From: Spirochaetota bacterium
Lineage (GTDB): Bacteria > Spirochaetota > Spirochaetia > B11-G9
NCBI GenBank assembly: GCA_003641695.1
Contig: QNBL01000111.1
Span: forward strand, 1-8,247
DNA: 8,247 nucleotides
Reading direction: 5' to 3'
Made by a program: the position numbers and the translations under genes. The notes below the pieces were generated by a model. That model worked only from the letters and a program-made list of their open reading frames with translations. It was not told the DNA's origin and made no database searches. Below, piece after piece: positions 1 to 6,103 of this stretch; position 1 is the first letter of the stretch, and every line of letters starts with the position of its first letter.

Positions 1-426
1 CAAAAACCTGAAAAGGTAAGGGAGTACAGAAAGGCTGGACTTGTCCTGTTAATTCTTGTTTTTGCAGAATTGGTTCTGGTAAATATAGTAAAGATCCTCT
101 GGGCAAGGCCGAGGATGCGCTCCATCCAATCAATTGAACAATTTAAATACTGGTATCAGATAAACGGTCCGTCAACCAATGAGGAACTGAAATCTTTCCC
201 GTCTGGACACGTGGCAAATGCTTTTACAATTCTGGCTTACAGTCTGTTTATCCCAAAAAATAAACCAACCGTGAAAAAATGGTTTATAGCCTTTGCACTT
301 CTGTGGGGAACTCTTGTTGCAGTAAGCAGAATTGTTATCGGTGCCCATTTTTTTAGTGATGTTGTTGCCGCCGGATATATTACCACTCTGCTTTTTTATT
401 TGATAAGGAAAAAGTTCGCTGATTGA
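1..426 (+). CDS. PAP2-family membrane phosphatase, C-terminal part (5' end outside window)
   Basis: The reading frame is open from base 1 to the TGA at 424-426, giving 141 residues with no start in view. A TTG at 70 is not a credible start because coding continues upstream of it. All three parts of the PAP2 (type 2 phosphatidic acid phosphatase) signature are present. Motif 1 is KILWARPRMR near residues 31-40; it keeps the Lys and Arg residues but has RM where many members have RP. Motif 2 is PSGH at bases 199-210, with the catalytic-proton His. Motif 3 is SRIVIGAHFFSD near residues 109-120, with the nucleophile His and its partner Asp. Hydrophobic stretches between and after the motifs fit membrane helices. 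Known members dephosphorylate lipid phosphates or undecaprenyl pyrophosphate at the membrane, and the exact substrate cannot be told here. It is convergent with the AraC remnant and seems unrelated to the SAM genes. Confidence 0.9.
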   Translation, partial: QKPEKVREYRKAGLVLLILVFAELVLVNIVKILWARPRMRSIQSIEQFKYWYQINGPSTNEELKSFPSGHVANAFTILAYSLFIPKNKPTVKKWFIAFALLWGTLVAVSRIVIGAHFFSDVVAAGYITTLLFYLIRKKFAD

Positions 427-479
427 ATTAGAGATTACAATAAGGGAAATCTGGAAAAAGTTACTAAGGGTCTGTAATA

Positions 480-503
480 ATCCTCTGCCTCCGGGCAGAG
501 GAT
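480..503. terminator. Hairpin with UNCG-type loop, probable terminator
   Basis: A perfect 10-bp inverted repeat (480-489 with 494-503) encloses the four-base loop TCCG, closed by C-G. This is the very stable C(UNCG)G RNA tetraloop class. It lies 54 bases after the PAP2 stop codon and 33 bases before the stop codon of the convergent AraC remnant, as expected of a terminator between converging genes. The T-tract is weak (GGCCTTT on the plus strand), so strong intrinsic termination is not certain. Confidence 0.6.
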
Positions 504-535
504 GGCCTTTACGGGGTCTATTGTTAGAAATTCTT

Positions 536-839
536 TTACTTGTTTCTCCATTCAGTTGGTGTCATTCCCTTTATTTTATGAAAAACCCTGCTGAAATATC
601 CACTATCCGGATATCCCGCCTGCAGAGAAATGTCAGCTATGGAGACAGACGTATGGACTCGCAGATACGCCTCATTTATTCTTTTGGTATTGATATATTG
701 TGAAACTGTAATGAGCCCAGGAGGTAAGACAAAATCTTGAGATAAACCCTATTCCCCCTGGAAAGCTTGCAAGATTATCAAGACCTTCCTGCTCTACAGC
801 AGAATCATACACCAGCCTGCTTAAGGAATATGATTTTAT
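536..839 (-). pseudogene. AraC-family regulator remnant: frameshifted helix-turn-helix domain
   Basis: On the minus strand, the frame ending at TAA (536-538) reads SQYINTKRINEAYLR, then an IADISLQAGY helix, then GYFSRVFHKIKGMTPTEWR. This is the classic second helix-turn-helix and C-terminal signature of AraC/XylS regulators. Reading upstream, the frame hits a stop near 745. Removing one base in the AAAA run at 731-734 joins it to GLDNLASFPGGIGFISRF, the first helix-turn-helix, with normal spacing to QYIN (ISRF-VLPPGLITVS-QYIN). The open frame fades out beyond about 839, and no effector-binding domain or credible start is visible. I read this as a degraded regulator rather than a working gene. 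A sequencing error in the homopolymer could explain the frameshift, but not the missing N-terminal part. Lying downstream of the SAM hydrolase operon on the same strand, it may once have regulated it; that is speculation. Confidence 0.75.
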
Positions 840-955
840 AAACAAAGACGAGCTTGCATAGTAGCAACTTGAAAATCAAAACTAAAAGTGCGAAAGAATT
901 TAAGCGCTACCTTGAACCATGAGTTTTTCTTTGATTCTTTTCATGCTCCGTCCCC
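840..955. other. Gene-free junction with a 14-codon open frame
   Basis: No recognisable gene lies here. On the minus strand a 14-residue frame (ATG at 942-944, TAA at 900-902) starts 7 bases after AAGGGG (952-957), which overlaps the stop codon of the upstream SAM hydrolase. It could be the preserved start of a decayed downstream gene, perhaps the AraC remnant, but the protein is too short to identify. I see no clear terminator hairpin for the minus-strand operon in this stretch. Confidence 0.3.
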
Positions 956-1789
956 TTAACCTTTAAATATAATCTTCCACTCAGGACCTGTACCTACATT
1001 GTAGGTTTTGGCAAAGTTCTTCCCGTTTAAACCAACTGCTGCTTTTAGTAACGAATTCATATAGATTAAAGGTTCTCCTATTTCAACCGAGCCGAAAGAT
1101 CTAACATAGGGAATAACACCCTTGTAATATATTTTCCCTTTGTGAGTAACTGTTGTTTCGAGTTCGTCGGTCAAGCTGAATCCGGCTTCATCGAACATTT
1201 CTACATTAATATTAGTCCACAGATGTCCAAACCGAATATCAAGAACCTCCACCGTACCGTCAATCAATCCTGGGGAAACTCTTGCAGCTTCAATTTTAAT
1301 TTCAACAATATCTTCTAGTTTCAGTAAATGTCCAACACTTTGAAAATCAATTGCTCCTGAAGCCAACCTGGCTCCTGTGTAGGCATAAACGTCTCTTCCG
1401 TGAAATGTATAGGATTTTCCCGATCCTTCTACCCTGTTAACTGATTCATTAATTTCTCGTACGGCAACAATACCATATTCATTTTTTATGTGTGTGAGAG
1501 TTCCATTATCCGGAGTAACAATATAATGTCCTGTTTTTGTTTCAGCTACAACTGATTTACGGGGAGTTCCCACTCCCGGATCAACAACAGAAACAAAGAC
1601 AGTCCCTTTGGGCCAGTATTTAACTGTTTGAAATAATCTGTACGACCCTTCCAATACCTGAAAAGGGGTAATACCATGGGTTAAATCGTGGATATCCAAA
1701 CTCTTATGAACCGTTTTGCACACCCCATGCATGACACTCACTGCACCGTCATTCAACCCAAAATCACTCTGTAAAACCAATAGCTCCAT
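956..1789 (-). CDS. SAM hydrolase, DUF62 family (SAM hydroxide adenosyltransferase), copy 1
   Basis: This is a 277-residue protein of the DUF62/fluorinase-chlorinase superfamily. Characterised hydrolase members split S-adenosylmethionine with water into adenosine and L-methionine. The N-terminal nucleoside-binding motif is SDFGLNDGAV (residues 8-17). The catalytic triad known from PH0463 is matched by D70 and R77 in VVDPGVGTPRK and by H130 in FHGRD. TPDNGTLT lies at 92-99. The small C-terminal domain carries D184...WTN193I, the adenine/methionine-binding region. The spacing D70-H130 is close to that of PH0463, with no room for the roughly 20-residue fluorinase insert. No signal peptide is visible, so it should be cytoplasmic. 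Its ATG overlaps the ATPase stop codon by one base (TAATG) and has no strong Shine-Dalgarno, implying translational coupling to the transporter. It resembles the 5254-6099 copy more than the 4400-5257 copy. The activity is a family-based call. Confidence 0.9.
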   Translation of the reverse strand: MELLVLQSDFGLNDGAVSVMHGVCKTVHKSLDIHDLTHGITPFQVLEGSYRLFQTVKYWPKGTVFVSVVDPGVGTPRKSVVAETKTGHYIVTPDNGTLTHIKNEYGIVAVREINESVNRVEGSGKSYTFHGRDVYAYTGARLASGAIDFQSVGHLLKLEDIVEIKIEAARVSPGLIDGTVEVLDIRFGHLWTNINVEMFDEAGFSLTDELETTVTHKGKIYYKGVIPYVRSFGSVEIGEPLIYMNSLLKAAVGLNGKNFAKTYNVGTGPEWKIIFKG

Positions 1790-2532
1790 TATAATCGGCC
1801 AGACTCAATGATCCTCTGAAGAAACTGTCGTGTCCGGGGGTTTTCAGGGTGTGAAAAAAGCTCGTTCGGCGGAGCTTCTTCCAGAATCTTTCCCCCGTCC
1901 AAAAAACAGACCCTGTCAGCAACATCCCTTGCGAAACCCATTTCGTGAGTCACGATCAGCATTGTCATCCCCTGTTCCCGCAGATTTTTTATTACTGACA
2001 GAACATCACCTATCAATTCAGGGTCAAGAGCAGCTGTTACTTCGTCCAGCAGTAGTATATCCGGCTTATTAGCCATTGCCCTGACTATTGCAACCCGCTG
2101 CTGCTGTCCGCCTGAAAGCTGCTCAGGATAGGAATCTGCAAAATCACCAAGACCAAAAAGTGAAAGAAGTTCTTTGCCGTGTGCTTCACTCTCAGCTTTT
2201 TTCCGTCCATGGACCTTCTTGGGTGCCAGAGTTATATTGTCTATAACAGTCATGTGGGGGAAAAGATTATATGCCTGAAAAACAATACCTATCCTCTTGT
2301 ATAAATCTTTAACATCAAATTCAGGATCATGAATCGATACACCGTCCAGTTTCACAACCCCTTCATTAAAGGGGACAAGATCATTTACACAGCGTAAAAG
2401 CGTTGATTTTCCGGAACCTGAGGATCCGATCAGACAAACGACCTCGTGATCCGCAACGCTGAGAGAAACATCATCGAGAACCAGATTTTTACCATAATAC
2501 TTGGTCAGATGTTCAACTTCTATTTTGTACAT
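1789..2532 (-). CDS. ABC importer ATPase, polar amino acid (HisP/GlnQ) type
   Basis: This 247-residue nucleotide-binding subunit powers the importer encoded just upstream. Its elements are Walker A GSSGSGKST (36-44), Q-loop VFQAYNLFPHMTV (Q86), signature LSGGQQQRVAIVRAM (from 139), Walker B ILLLDE (159-164) followed by VTAALDPE, and the H-loop H196 in VTHEMGFA. The length and the FQ-NLFPH-TV Q-loop are typical of the polar amino acid transporter (PAAT) family. It starts 3 bases after the permease stop codon; AGGGAG at 2541-2546, inside the permease gene, is a well-spaced ribosome binding site. It acts as a dimer on the cytoplasmic face. The substrate cannot be read from the ATPase. I think annotation as a glutamine or histidine transporter would overstate it, because the operon ends in a SAM hydrolase. 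Confidence 0.95.
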   Translation of the reverse strand: MYKIEVEHLTKYYGKNLVLDDVSLSVADHEVVCLIGSSGSGKSTLLRCVNDLVPFNEGVVKLDGVSIHDPEFDVKDLYKRIGIVFQAYNLFPHMTVIDNITLAPKKVHGRKKAESEAHGKELLSLFGLGDFADSYPEQLSGGQQQRVAIVRAMANKPDILLLDEVTAALDPELIGDVLSVIKNLREQGMTMLIVTHEMGFARDVADRVCFLDGGKILEEAPPNELFSHPENPRTRQFLQRIIESGRL

Positions 2533-2535
2533 CAG

Positions 2536-3381
2536 TTAAGCTCCCTGTAACCGGCGCTGGCGGTCTTTTTTGGTAAAATAATCTGTTAATCTGGCTAAAG
2601 GTATGGTTGCAACAAGAAAAAGTGCAGCCGAAGCGATTAACGATGAATAGTTAAAAGTTCTTGCTGTATAGATCTGTGCTTCACGGACCGCATCACGGAC
2701 ACCGAGAACACTCAACAGTGCAACATCTTTTTGTAGTGCAACGGCAAGATTAAGCAGGGATGGAAAAACATTTCTAATAGCTTGTGGAAGAATGCAATGG
2801 AAAAGGGTTTGCACCTGAGAAAGCCCAAGTGCCTTAGCGGCCAAATATTGACCAGTGTGTACCGAGTCAATTCCTGATCGATAAACCTCCGCAGCATAAG
2901 CAGAATAACTGGAAATCATAGCCAGTGCTCCCCAGAATAAGCTGCTTTTTGGTAATCCCGGTATTCGTAACGCCGGCATCCCGAAACCAAATAAGAGAAC
3001 AAGCAGTAATGACGGCAGCCCGCGTATTAAATCAATATAAACAATCGAAAAAACCTTTAACGGAGTGAACCAGGGACCATTAAGAGACCGGAAAAATGCC
3101 AGAATAAGCGCCCATATAGCGATAACAACAAGAGCAACTATCCACACGGCCATATTAATACCGAATCCATGAAGTACTTTTGGAAATACCTCTATAATAA
3201 CATCAAGATTAAAAAACTGATCTTTAATCCTTGGCCATTGACTTGAGCGGATAACTACAGCGCGGATAATCAAGGTAACAGCTACTACAGTACTTATACT
3301 TATAATTGTAGGACCATATTTATCCTTTGCACTTAAAGTACGCCCCGCCCGCCTGGGCGGAGCAGGACGTTTTAAACTCAT
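2536..3381 (-). CDS. ABC importer permease, polar amino acid (HisM/GlnP) type
   Basis: This is a 281-residue inner-membrane permease. It begins with a basic cytoplasmic tail (residues 1-22, rich in Arg, Lys and Pro). Hydrophobic segments follow at about 24-46, 70-97, 110-132, 147-164 and 243-265. The cytoplasmic EAA loop that docks on the ATPase runs from about residue 164 (AAEVYRSG...AAKALGLS...ILPQA, to about 201). The following QKDVALLSVLGV region matches the HisM/GlnP fold. Only one permease gene is present, so a homodimeric channel is likely. Its ATG overlaps the solute-binding protein stop codon by 4 bases (ATGA, 3378-3381). Only a modest ribosome binding site is visible (AGGGT at 3391-3395), which fits translational coupling. 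Confidence 0.93.
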   Translation of the reverse strand: MSLKRPAPPRRAGRTLSAKDKYGPTIISISTVVAVTLIIRAVVIRSSQWPRIKDQFFNLDVIIEVFPKVLHGFGINMAVWIVALVVIAIWALILAFFRSLNGPWFTPLKVFSIVYIDLIRGLPSLLLVLLFGFGMPALRIPGLPKSSLFWGALAMISSYSAYAAEVYRSGIDSVHTGQYLAAKALGLSQVQTLFHCILPQAIRNVFPSLLNLAVALQKDVALLSVLGVRDAVREAQIYTARTFNYSSLIASAALFLVATIPLARLTDYFTKKDRQRRLQGA

Positions 3382-4247
3382 TTATCAATTACCCTAATCG
3401 GCTGATCGCCAATTAAATATTCCTTCGTAAGTTTATCTACTACTCCATCAGCAATAATGGCTTTAAGACCTTCGTTAATCCATCCGACTAGGGGATTGCC
3501 TTTCTCAAAAACAAGCCCATGACCAAGATCATTGGGATCATTAGGAAGTACTGCGGAAATGATTGCATCAGGTACCTGTACAAAAGTTATAAAAAGTGCT
3601 GTTGGAAGTTCTATACATGTTGCATCAATCTGTTTGGCAAGTAATGCCTGGAAAGTACCGGCAACATCATTGAAAACAGCAACATCTTTAACTCCGATAA
3701 TATTTTCAATATAGGAAAGATCTGCTGTACCTATTGTAGCTCCCCAGTTTCCTTTTTTAAGGTCTGCAAAGCTTTCTGCATCTATAATATCACTTCCGGG
3801 TATGGTAATAACAGCTTTCTGCGGTTTGTAGTAAACTATTGAGAAATCTACAAACTTGCGCCGCTCTTCAGTTACAGAAAACTGCTGGATGTTAAAATCA
3901 TAAGGTTTTGGTCCCGGGGCAATACCCTCATCAAAAGTCTGACGAACCCAGACTACATCTTCTTTTGCAAACCCAAGTTTTTCAGCTAAAGCATAGACCA
4001 GACCGTTTTCAAAACCAACACCGCCTTCAGGATTATCATCCATTATCCATGGCGGATAAGCTGGCTCTCCTGTTGCAACCGTCAGCTTTCCAGGTGTATA
4101 AAGTCTCGGATCATTGATGGTTCCCTCCAAATCAGCTTTCTTTTCTACCACAGGTTTATCTGCTGCGGATTGCTCGCTTTTTCCGCCTGCAAACAAAGGC
4201 ATGACCAATAGGCAGGCAAACAAAATCAGTAAAATTTTTTTAAACAT
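3378..4247 (-). CDS. Periplasmic solute-binding protein, family 3 (amino-acid type)
   Basis: This 289-residue protein leads the importer operon and should capture the substrate outside the inner membrane. Residues 1-20 form a Sec signal (two Lys, hydrophobic core, PLFA-GGKSE). There is no cysteine at the cleavage site, so it is probably released by signal peptidase I rather than anchored as a lipoprotein. The mature part is a family 3 binding protein: GKLTVATGEPAYPPW (about 53-67), GFENGLVYALAEKLGF (about 78-93), and the hallmark SVTEERRKFVDFS (124-136), where R129 matches the Arg that binds the substrate carboxylate in HisJ. At the position where HisJ has the amino-group-binding Asp, this protein appears to have E213 in CIELPTA. 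These features argue for a ligand with an amino-acid end. SAM has one, but so do many alternatives. The start is supported by AAGGAG at 4254-4259, six bases upstream. Confidence 0.93.
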   Translation of the reverse strand: MFKKILLILFACLLVMPLFAGGKSEQSAADKPVVEKKADLEGTINDPRLYTPGKLTVATGEPAYPPWIMDDNPEGGVGFENGLVYALAEKLGFAKEDVVWVRQTFDEGIAPGPKPYDFNIQQFSVTEERRKFVDFSIVYYKPQKAVITIPGSDIIDAESFADLKKGNWGATIGTADLSYIENIIGVKDVAVFNDVAGTFQALLAKQIDATCIELPTALFITFVQVPDAIISAVLPNDPNDLGHGLVFEKGNPLVGWINEGLKAIIADGVVDKLTKEYLIGDQPIRVIDK

Positions 4248-4266
4248 AAAACACTCCTTTACGGCA

Positions 4267-4296
4267 ATGCTATTTCAATTTGATACATGGCGTCAA
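4267..4296 (-). promoter_or_regulatory. Candidate promoter for the importer-SAM hydrolase operon
   Basis: On the minus strand, TTGACG (4291-4296) is followed after 18 bases by TAGCAT (4267-4272), a sigma-70-like pair matching 5/6 and 4/6 of consensus. It would give a very short leader containing the AAGGAG ribosome binding site. A second possible pair lies upstream (TTGTTC and TATTCT, 17-base spacer), so the exact start is uncertain. Confidence 0.4.
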
Positions 4297-4362
4297 GATA
4301 TAAAGTAGAATAAACAGAAATAATTTCGGGAACAACCTTGAATAATCAATACTCTTCCACGT

Positions 4363-4391
4363 TTGACATCAACCAAATCTATATGTAATAC
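4363..4391 (+). promoter_or_regulatory. Candidate promoter for the plus-strand SAM salvage operon
   Basis: A perfect -35 box, TTGACA (4363-4368), is followed after 17 bases by TAATAC (4386-4391). It can alternatively be read as the extended form TG-T-AATACT. Either way transcription would begin at about 4398-4400, right at the ATG of the next gene (4400). No Shine-Dalgarno sequence lies between. This is the only good -35 box in the intergenic region on this strand. Confidence 0.55.
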
Positions 4392-4399
4392 TCTGTAAT

Positions 4400-5257
4400 A
4401 TGACGGAAACAGTAAAAAAAGCAATCCTTGTATTTCAAACCGATTTTACCTTCAAGGAGGGTGCCGTCGCTTCCATGTACGGAGTGGTAAAGAGTGTAGA
4501 CAGAGATCTTGAAATTATTACTGCAACCCACGAAATTCCGCAGTTTGATACATGGAGCGCATCATTCAGATTGAACCAGTACATAAAATTCTGGCCCGAA
4601 GGAACAGTGTTTGTATCTGTTGTAGATCCCGGAGTAGGAACTCACCGAAAAGCTTCGGTAGCTTTAACCGAAAGCGGATATTACATCGTAACCCCGGATA
4701 ACGGCTCCCTGACCCATATTCTCAGTACCGAAGGGATAGTTGCAATTAGAGAGATTGACGAAGCGGTCAACAGACTTAAAGGAATGGGGACGGAGCAGAC
4801 AAGTATCTTTCATGGAAGAGATCTTTTCAGCTACTGTGGTGCGAAACTGGCTTCAGGGAAAATCACCTTTGAAGAAGTGGGACCGGAATATCCTGTTGAA
4901 ACTATAGTCACCCACCACATCAGAAAACCTGGGATGTCCGGAAAGAAAGTTACAGGAATCTTTGAAATACAGGATCCGAATTTTGGAAATGTCTGGACAA
5001 ACATTCCTCTTTCCATGTTCACGGAAGCTGGATTCAAATATGAAGATTTTCTGAATGTAAAGATATACAACAAGAATGAATTGGTCTTTTCAGAAAAAGT
5101 TCTTTTTCACAAATCTTTCGGGTTTGTAGAAAAAGGGGAACCTATTATCTATACCAACGAGCATATGAACATTGGACTTGCTGTTTCAATGGGCAGTTTT
5201 AGTGATACATACAAAGTAGGTTATGGAAATGATTGGAAAGTGGAGGTAACAAAATGA
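4400..5257 (+). CDS. SAM hydrolase, DUF62 family, divergent copy 2
   Basis: A 285-residue DUF62 protein. The hydrolase triad is kept: D76 and R83 in VVDPGVGTHRK, H138 in FHGRD. TPDNGSLT (98-105) and the C-terminal D192...WTN201I are also present. It departs from the other two copies in the N-terminal nucleoside-binding motif: TDFTFKEGAV instead of SDFGLxDGAV, so a Gly becomes Thr and the second Asp becomes Glu (E20). It also has TATHEI in place of DLTHxI. The R83-H138 spacing is two residues longer than in the other copies, still far short of a fluorinase insert. These changes could mean a different substrate or stereoisomer, or a regulatory role. The start ATG has no Shine-Dalgarno and sits at the predicted transcription start, so the mRNA may be leaderless. 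It is the first gene of the plus-strand operon and overlaps the next gene by ATGA. Membership of the family is clear; activity is inferred. Confidence 0.88.
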   Translation: MTETVKKAILVFQTDFTFKEGAVASMYGVVKSVDRDLEIITATHEIPQFDTWSASFRLNQYIKFWPEGTVFVSVVDPGVGTHRKASVALTESGYYIVTPDNGSLTHILSTEGIVAIREIDEAVNRLKGMGTEQTSIFHGRDLFSYCGAKLASGKITFEEVGPEYPVETIVTHHIRKPGMSGKKVTGIFEIQDPNFGNVWTNIPLSMFTEAGFKYEDFLNVKIYNKNELVFSEKVLFHKSFGFVEKGEPIIYTNEHMNIGLAVSMGSFSDTYKVGYGNDWKVEVTK

Positions 5258-6099
5258 ATAAATTATTGGTTTTTCAAAGCGATTTCGGCCTTGTAGATGG
5301 AGCAGTTGCAGCTATGCACGGCGTGGCAACTACTGTAGACAACACCCTGAAGATACACGATCTTACACACGATATACCTCCATACAACATTTGGAATGCC
5401 TCATACCGTCTCCTGCAGACAATCGAATATTGGCCGGCCGGCACTGTTTTTGTTTCTGTTGTCGATCCGGGAGTGGGTTCTGAACGAAGGAGTGTGGTAG
5501 CTGAGACAACCGGCGGACAATTTATTGTAACACCCGATAACGGAACTTTAACCCATGTAAATCGAAAAATCGGACTAAAAGCTATCCGGGAAATTGATGA
5601 GACGAAACACAGACGAGAGAATACCGAGCATTCCTATACTTTTCACGGCAGGGATGTTTATGCATTTACCGGTGCAAAACTTGCATCCGGAGATATTACA
5701 TTCGATCAAGTAGGCAAAAGTCTTGATCCTTCAAATGTTGTGGAATTGGATCTTGGAACAGTTGAAACCGGAAAGGGATTTGTAAAGGGAAGTATAGATA
5801 TTCTCGATGTCCGTTTCGGCAGCCTCTGGACAAATATACCCCGGAGCAGTTTTATCAAAGCAGGTTTTGAGCACGGAGAAAGCGTAGAAGTTATCATACG
5901 CAACGGCTCAACTCTGGCATATAATAACAGAATCACCTATGGCCGTTCTTTTGCAGATGTGTACGTCAGTGAGCAGATAATCTATGTAAACTCCGTTTAC
6001 AACATGGCGGTCGCCATAAACCAGGGTAATTTTTCAAGGGCTTATAATATAGGAACAGGTAAGCACTGGAGTATAGAGTTCCGTAAAGTTGCTGGATGA
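5254..6099 (+). CDS. SAM hydrolase, DUF62 family, copy 3
   Basis: A 281-residue DUF62 protein closely resembling the 956-1789 copy. SDFGLVDGAVAAMHGV, KIHDLTH, YWPxGTVFVSVVDPGVG and YTFHGRDVYA are nearly shared. The triad residues are D71, R78 and H131; TPDNGTLT is at 94-101 and D185...WTN194I lies in the C-terminal domain. It is predicted to hydrolyse SAM to adenosine and methionine in the cytoplasm. I chose ATG 5254 rather than the in-frame TTG at 5233. GGAGG (5242-5246) sits 7 bases before 5254, and that ATG overlaps the upstream stop codon as ATGA, the standard coupled arrangement. The C-terminus carries the YNIGTGKHW motif found, with variation, in all three copies of this window. Whether it is redundant with copy 1, or forms mixed oligomers with copy 2, cannot be judged from sequence. 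Confidence 0.9.
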   Translation: MNKLLVFQSDFGLVDGAVAAMHGVATTVDNTLKIHDLTHDIPPYNIWNASYRLLQTIEYWPAGTVFVSVVDPGVGSERRSVVAETTGGQFIVTPDNGTLTHVNRKIGLKAIREIDETKHRRENTEHSYTFHGRDVYAFTGAKLASGDITFDQVGKSLDPSNVVELDLGTVETGKGFVKGSIDILDVRFGSLWTNIPRSSFIKAGFEHGESVEVIIRNGSTLAYNNRITYGRSFADVYVSEQIIYVNSVYNMAVAINQGNFSRAYNIGTGKHWSIEFRKVAG

Positions 6100-6103
6100 T
6101 AAA

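Noticed and set aside
521..703. Sixty-residue open frame on the plus strand
   Set aside because: It is antisense to the AraC-type C-terminal coding signal, starts at TTG without a ribosome binding site, and its protein resembles nothing I recognise.
780..860. Plus-strand frame reading ...LLKEYDFINKDELA then stop
   Set aside because: It looks faintly protein-like, but the opposite strand carries the first AraC helix-turn-helix here, and there is no start or family match that I can recognise.
4248..4399. SAM riboswitch controlling the SAM genes
   Set aside because: I looked for a structured leader. The gap is only 152 bases, is shared by two promoters, has only short weak inverted repeats, and the predicted leaders are very short.
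5233..5253. TTG start giving a 288-residue version of SAM hydrolase copy 3
   Set aside because: ATG 5254 has GGAGG at the right distance and an ATGA overlap with the upstream stop codon; the extra residues do not resemble the start of the other copies.
4400..6099. Possible SAM-dependent fluorinase or chlorinase genes
   Set aside because: The Arg-to-His spacing (about 53-55 residues) is that of SAM hydrolases, with no roughly 20-residue fluorinase insert, and the Asp-Arg-His residues of hydrolases are kept. Nothing nearby suggests halometabolite synthesis.
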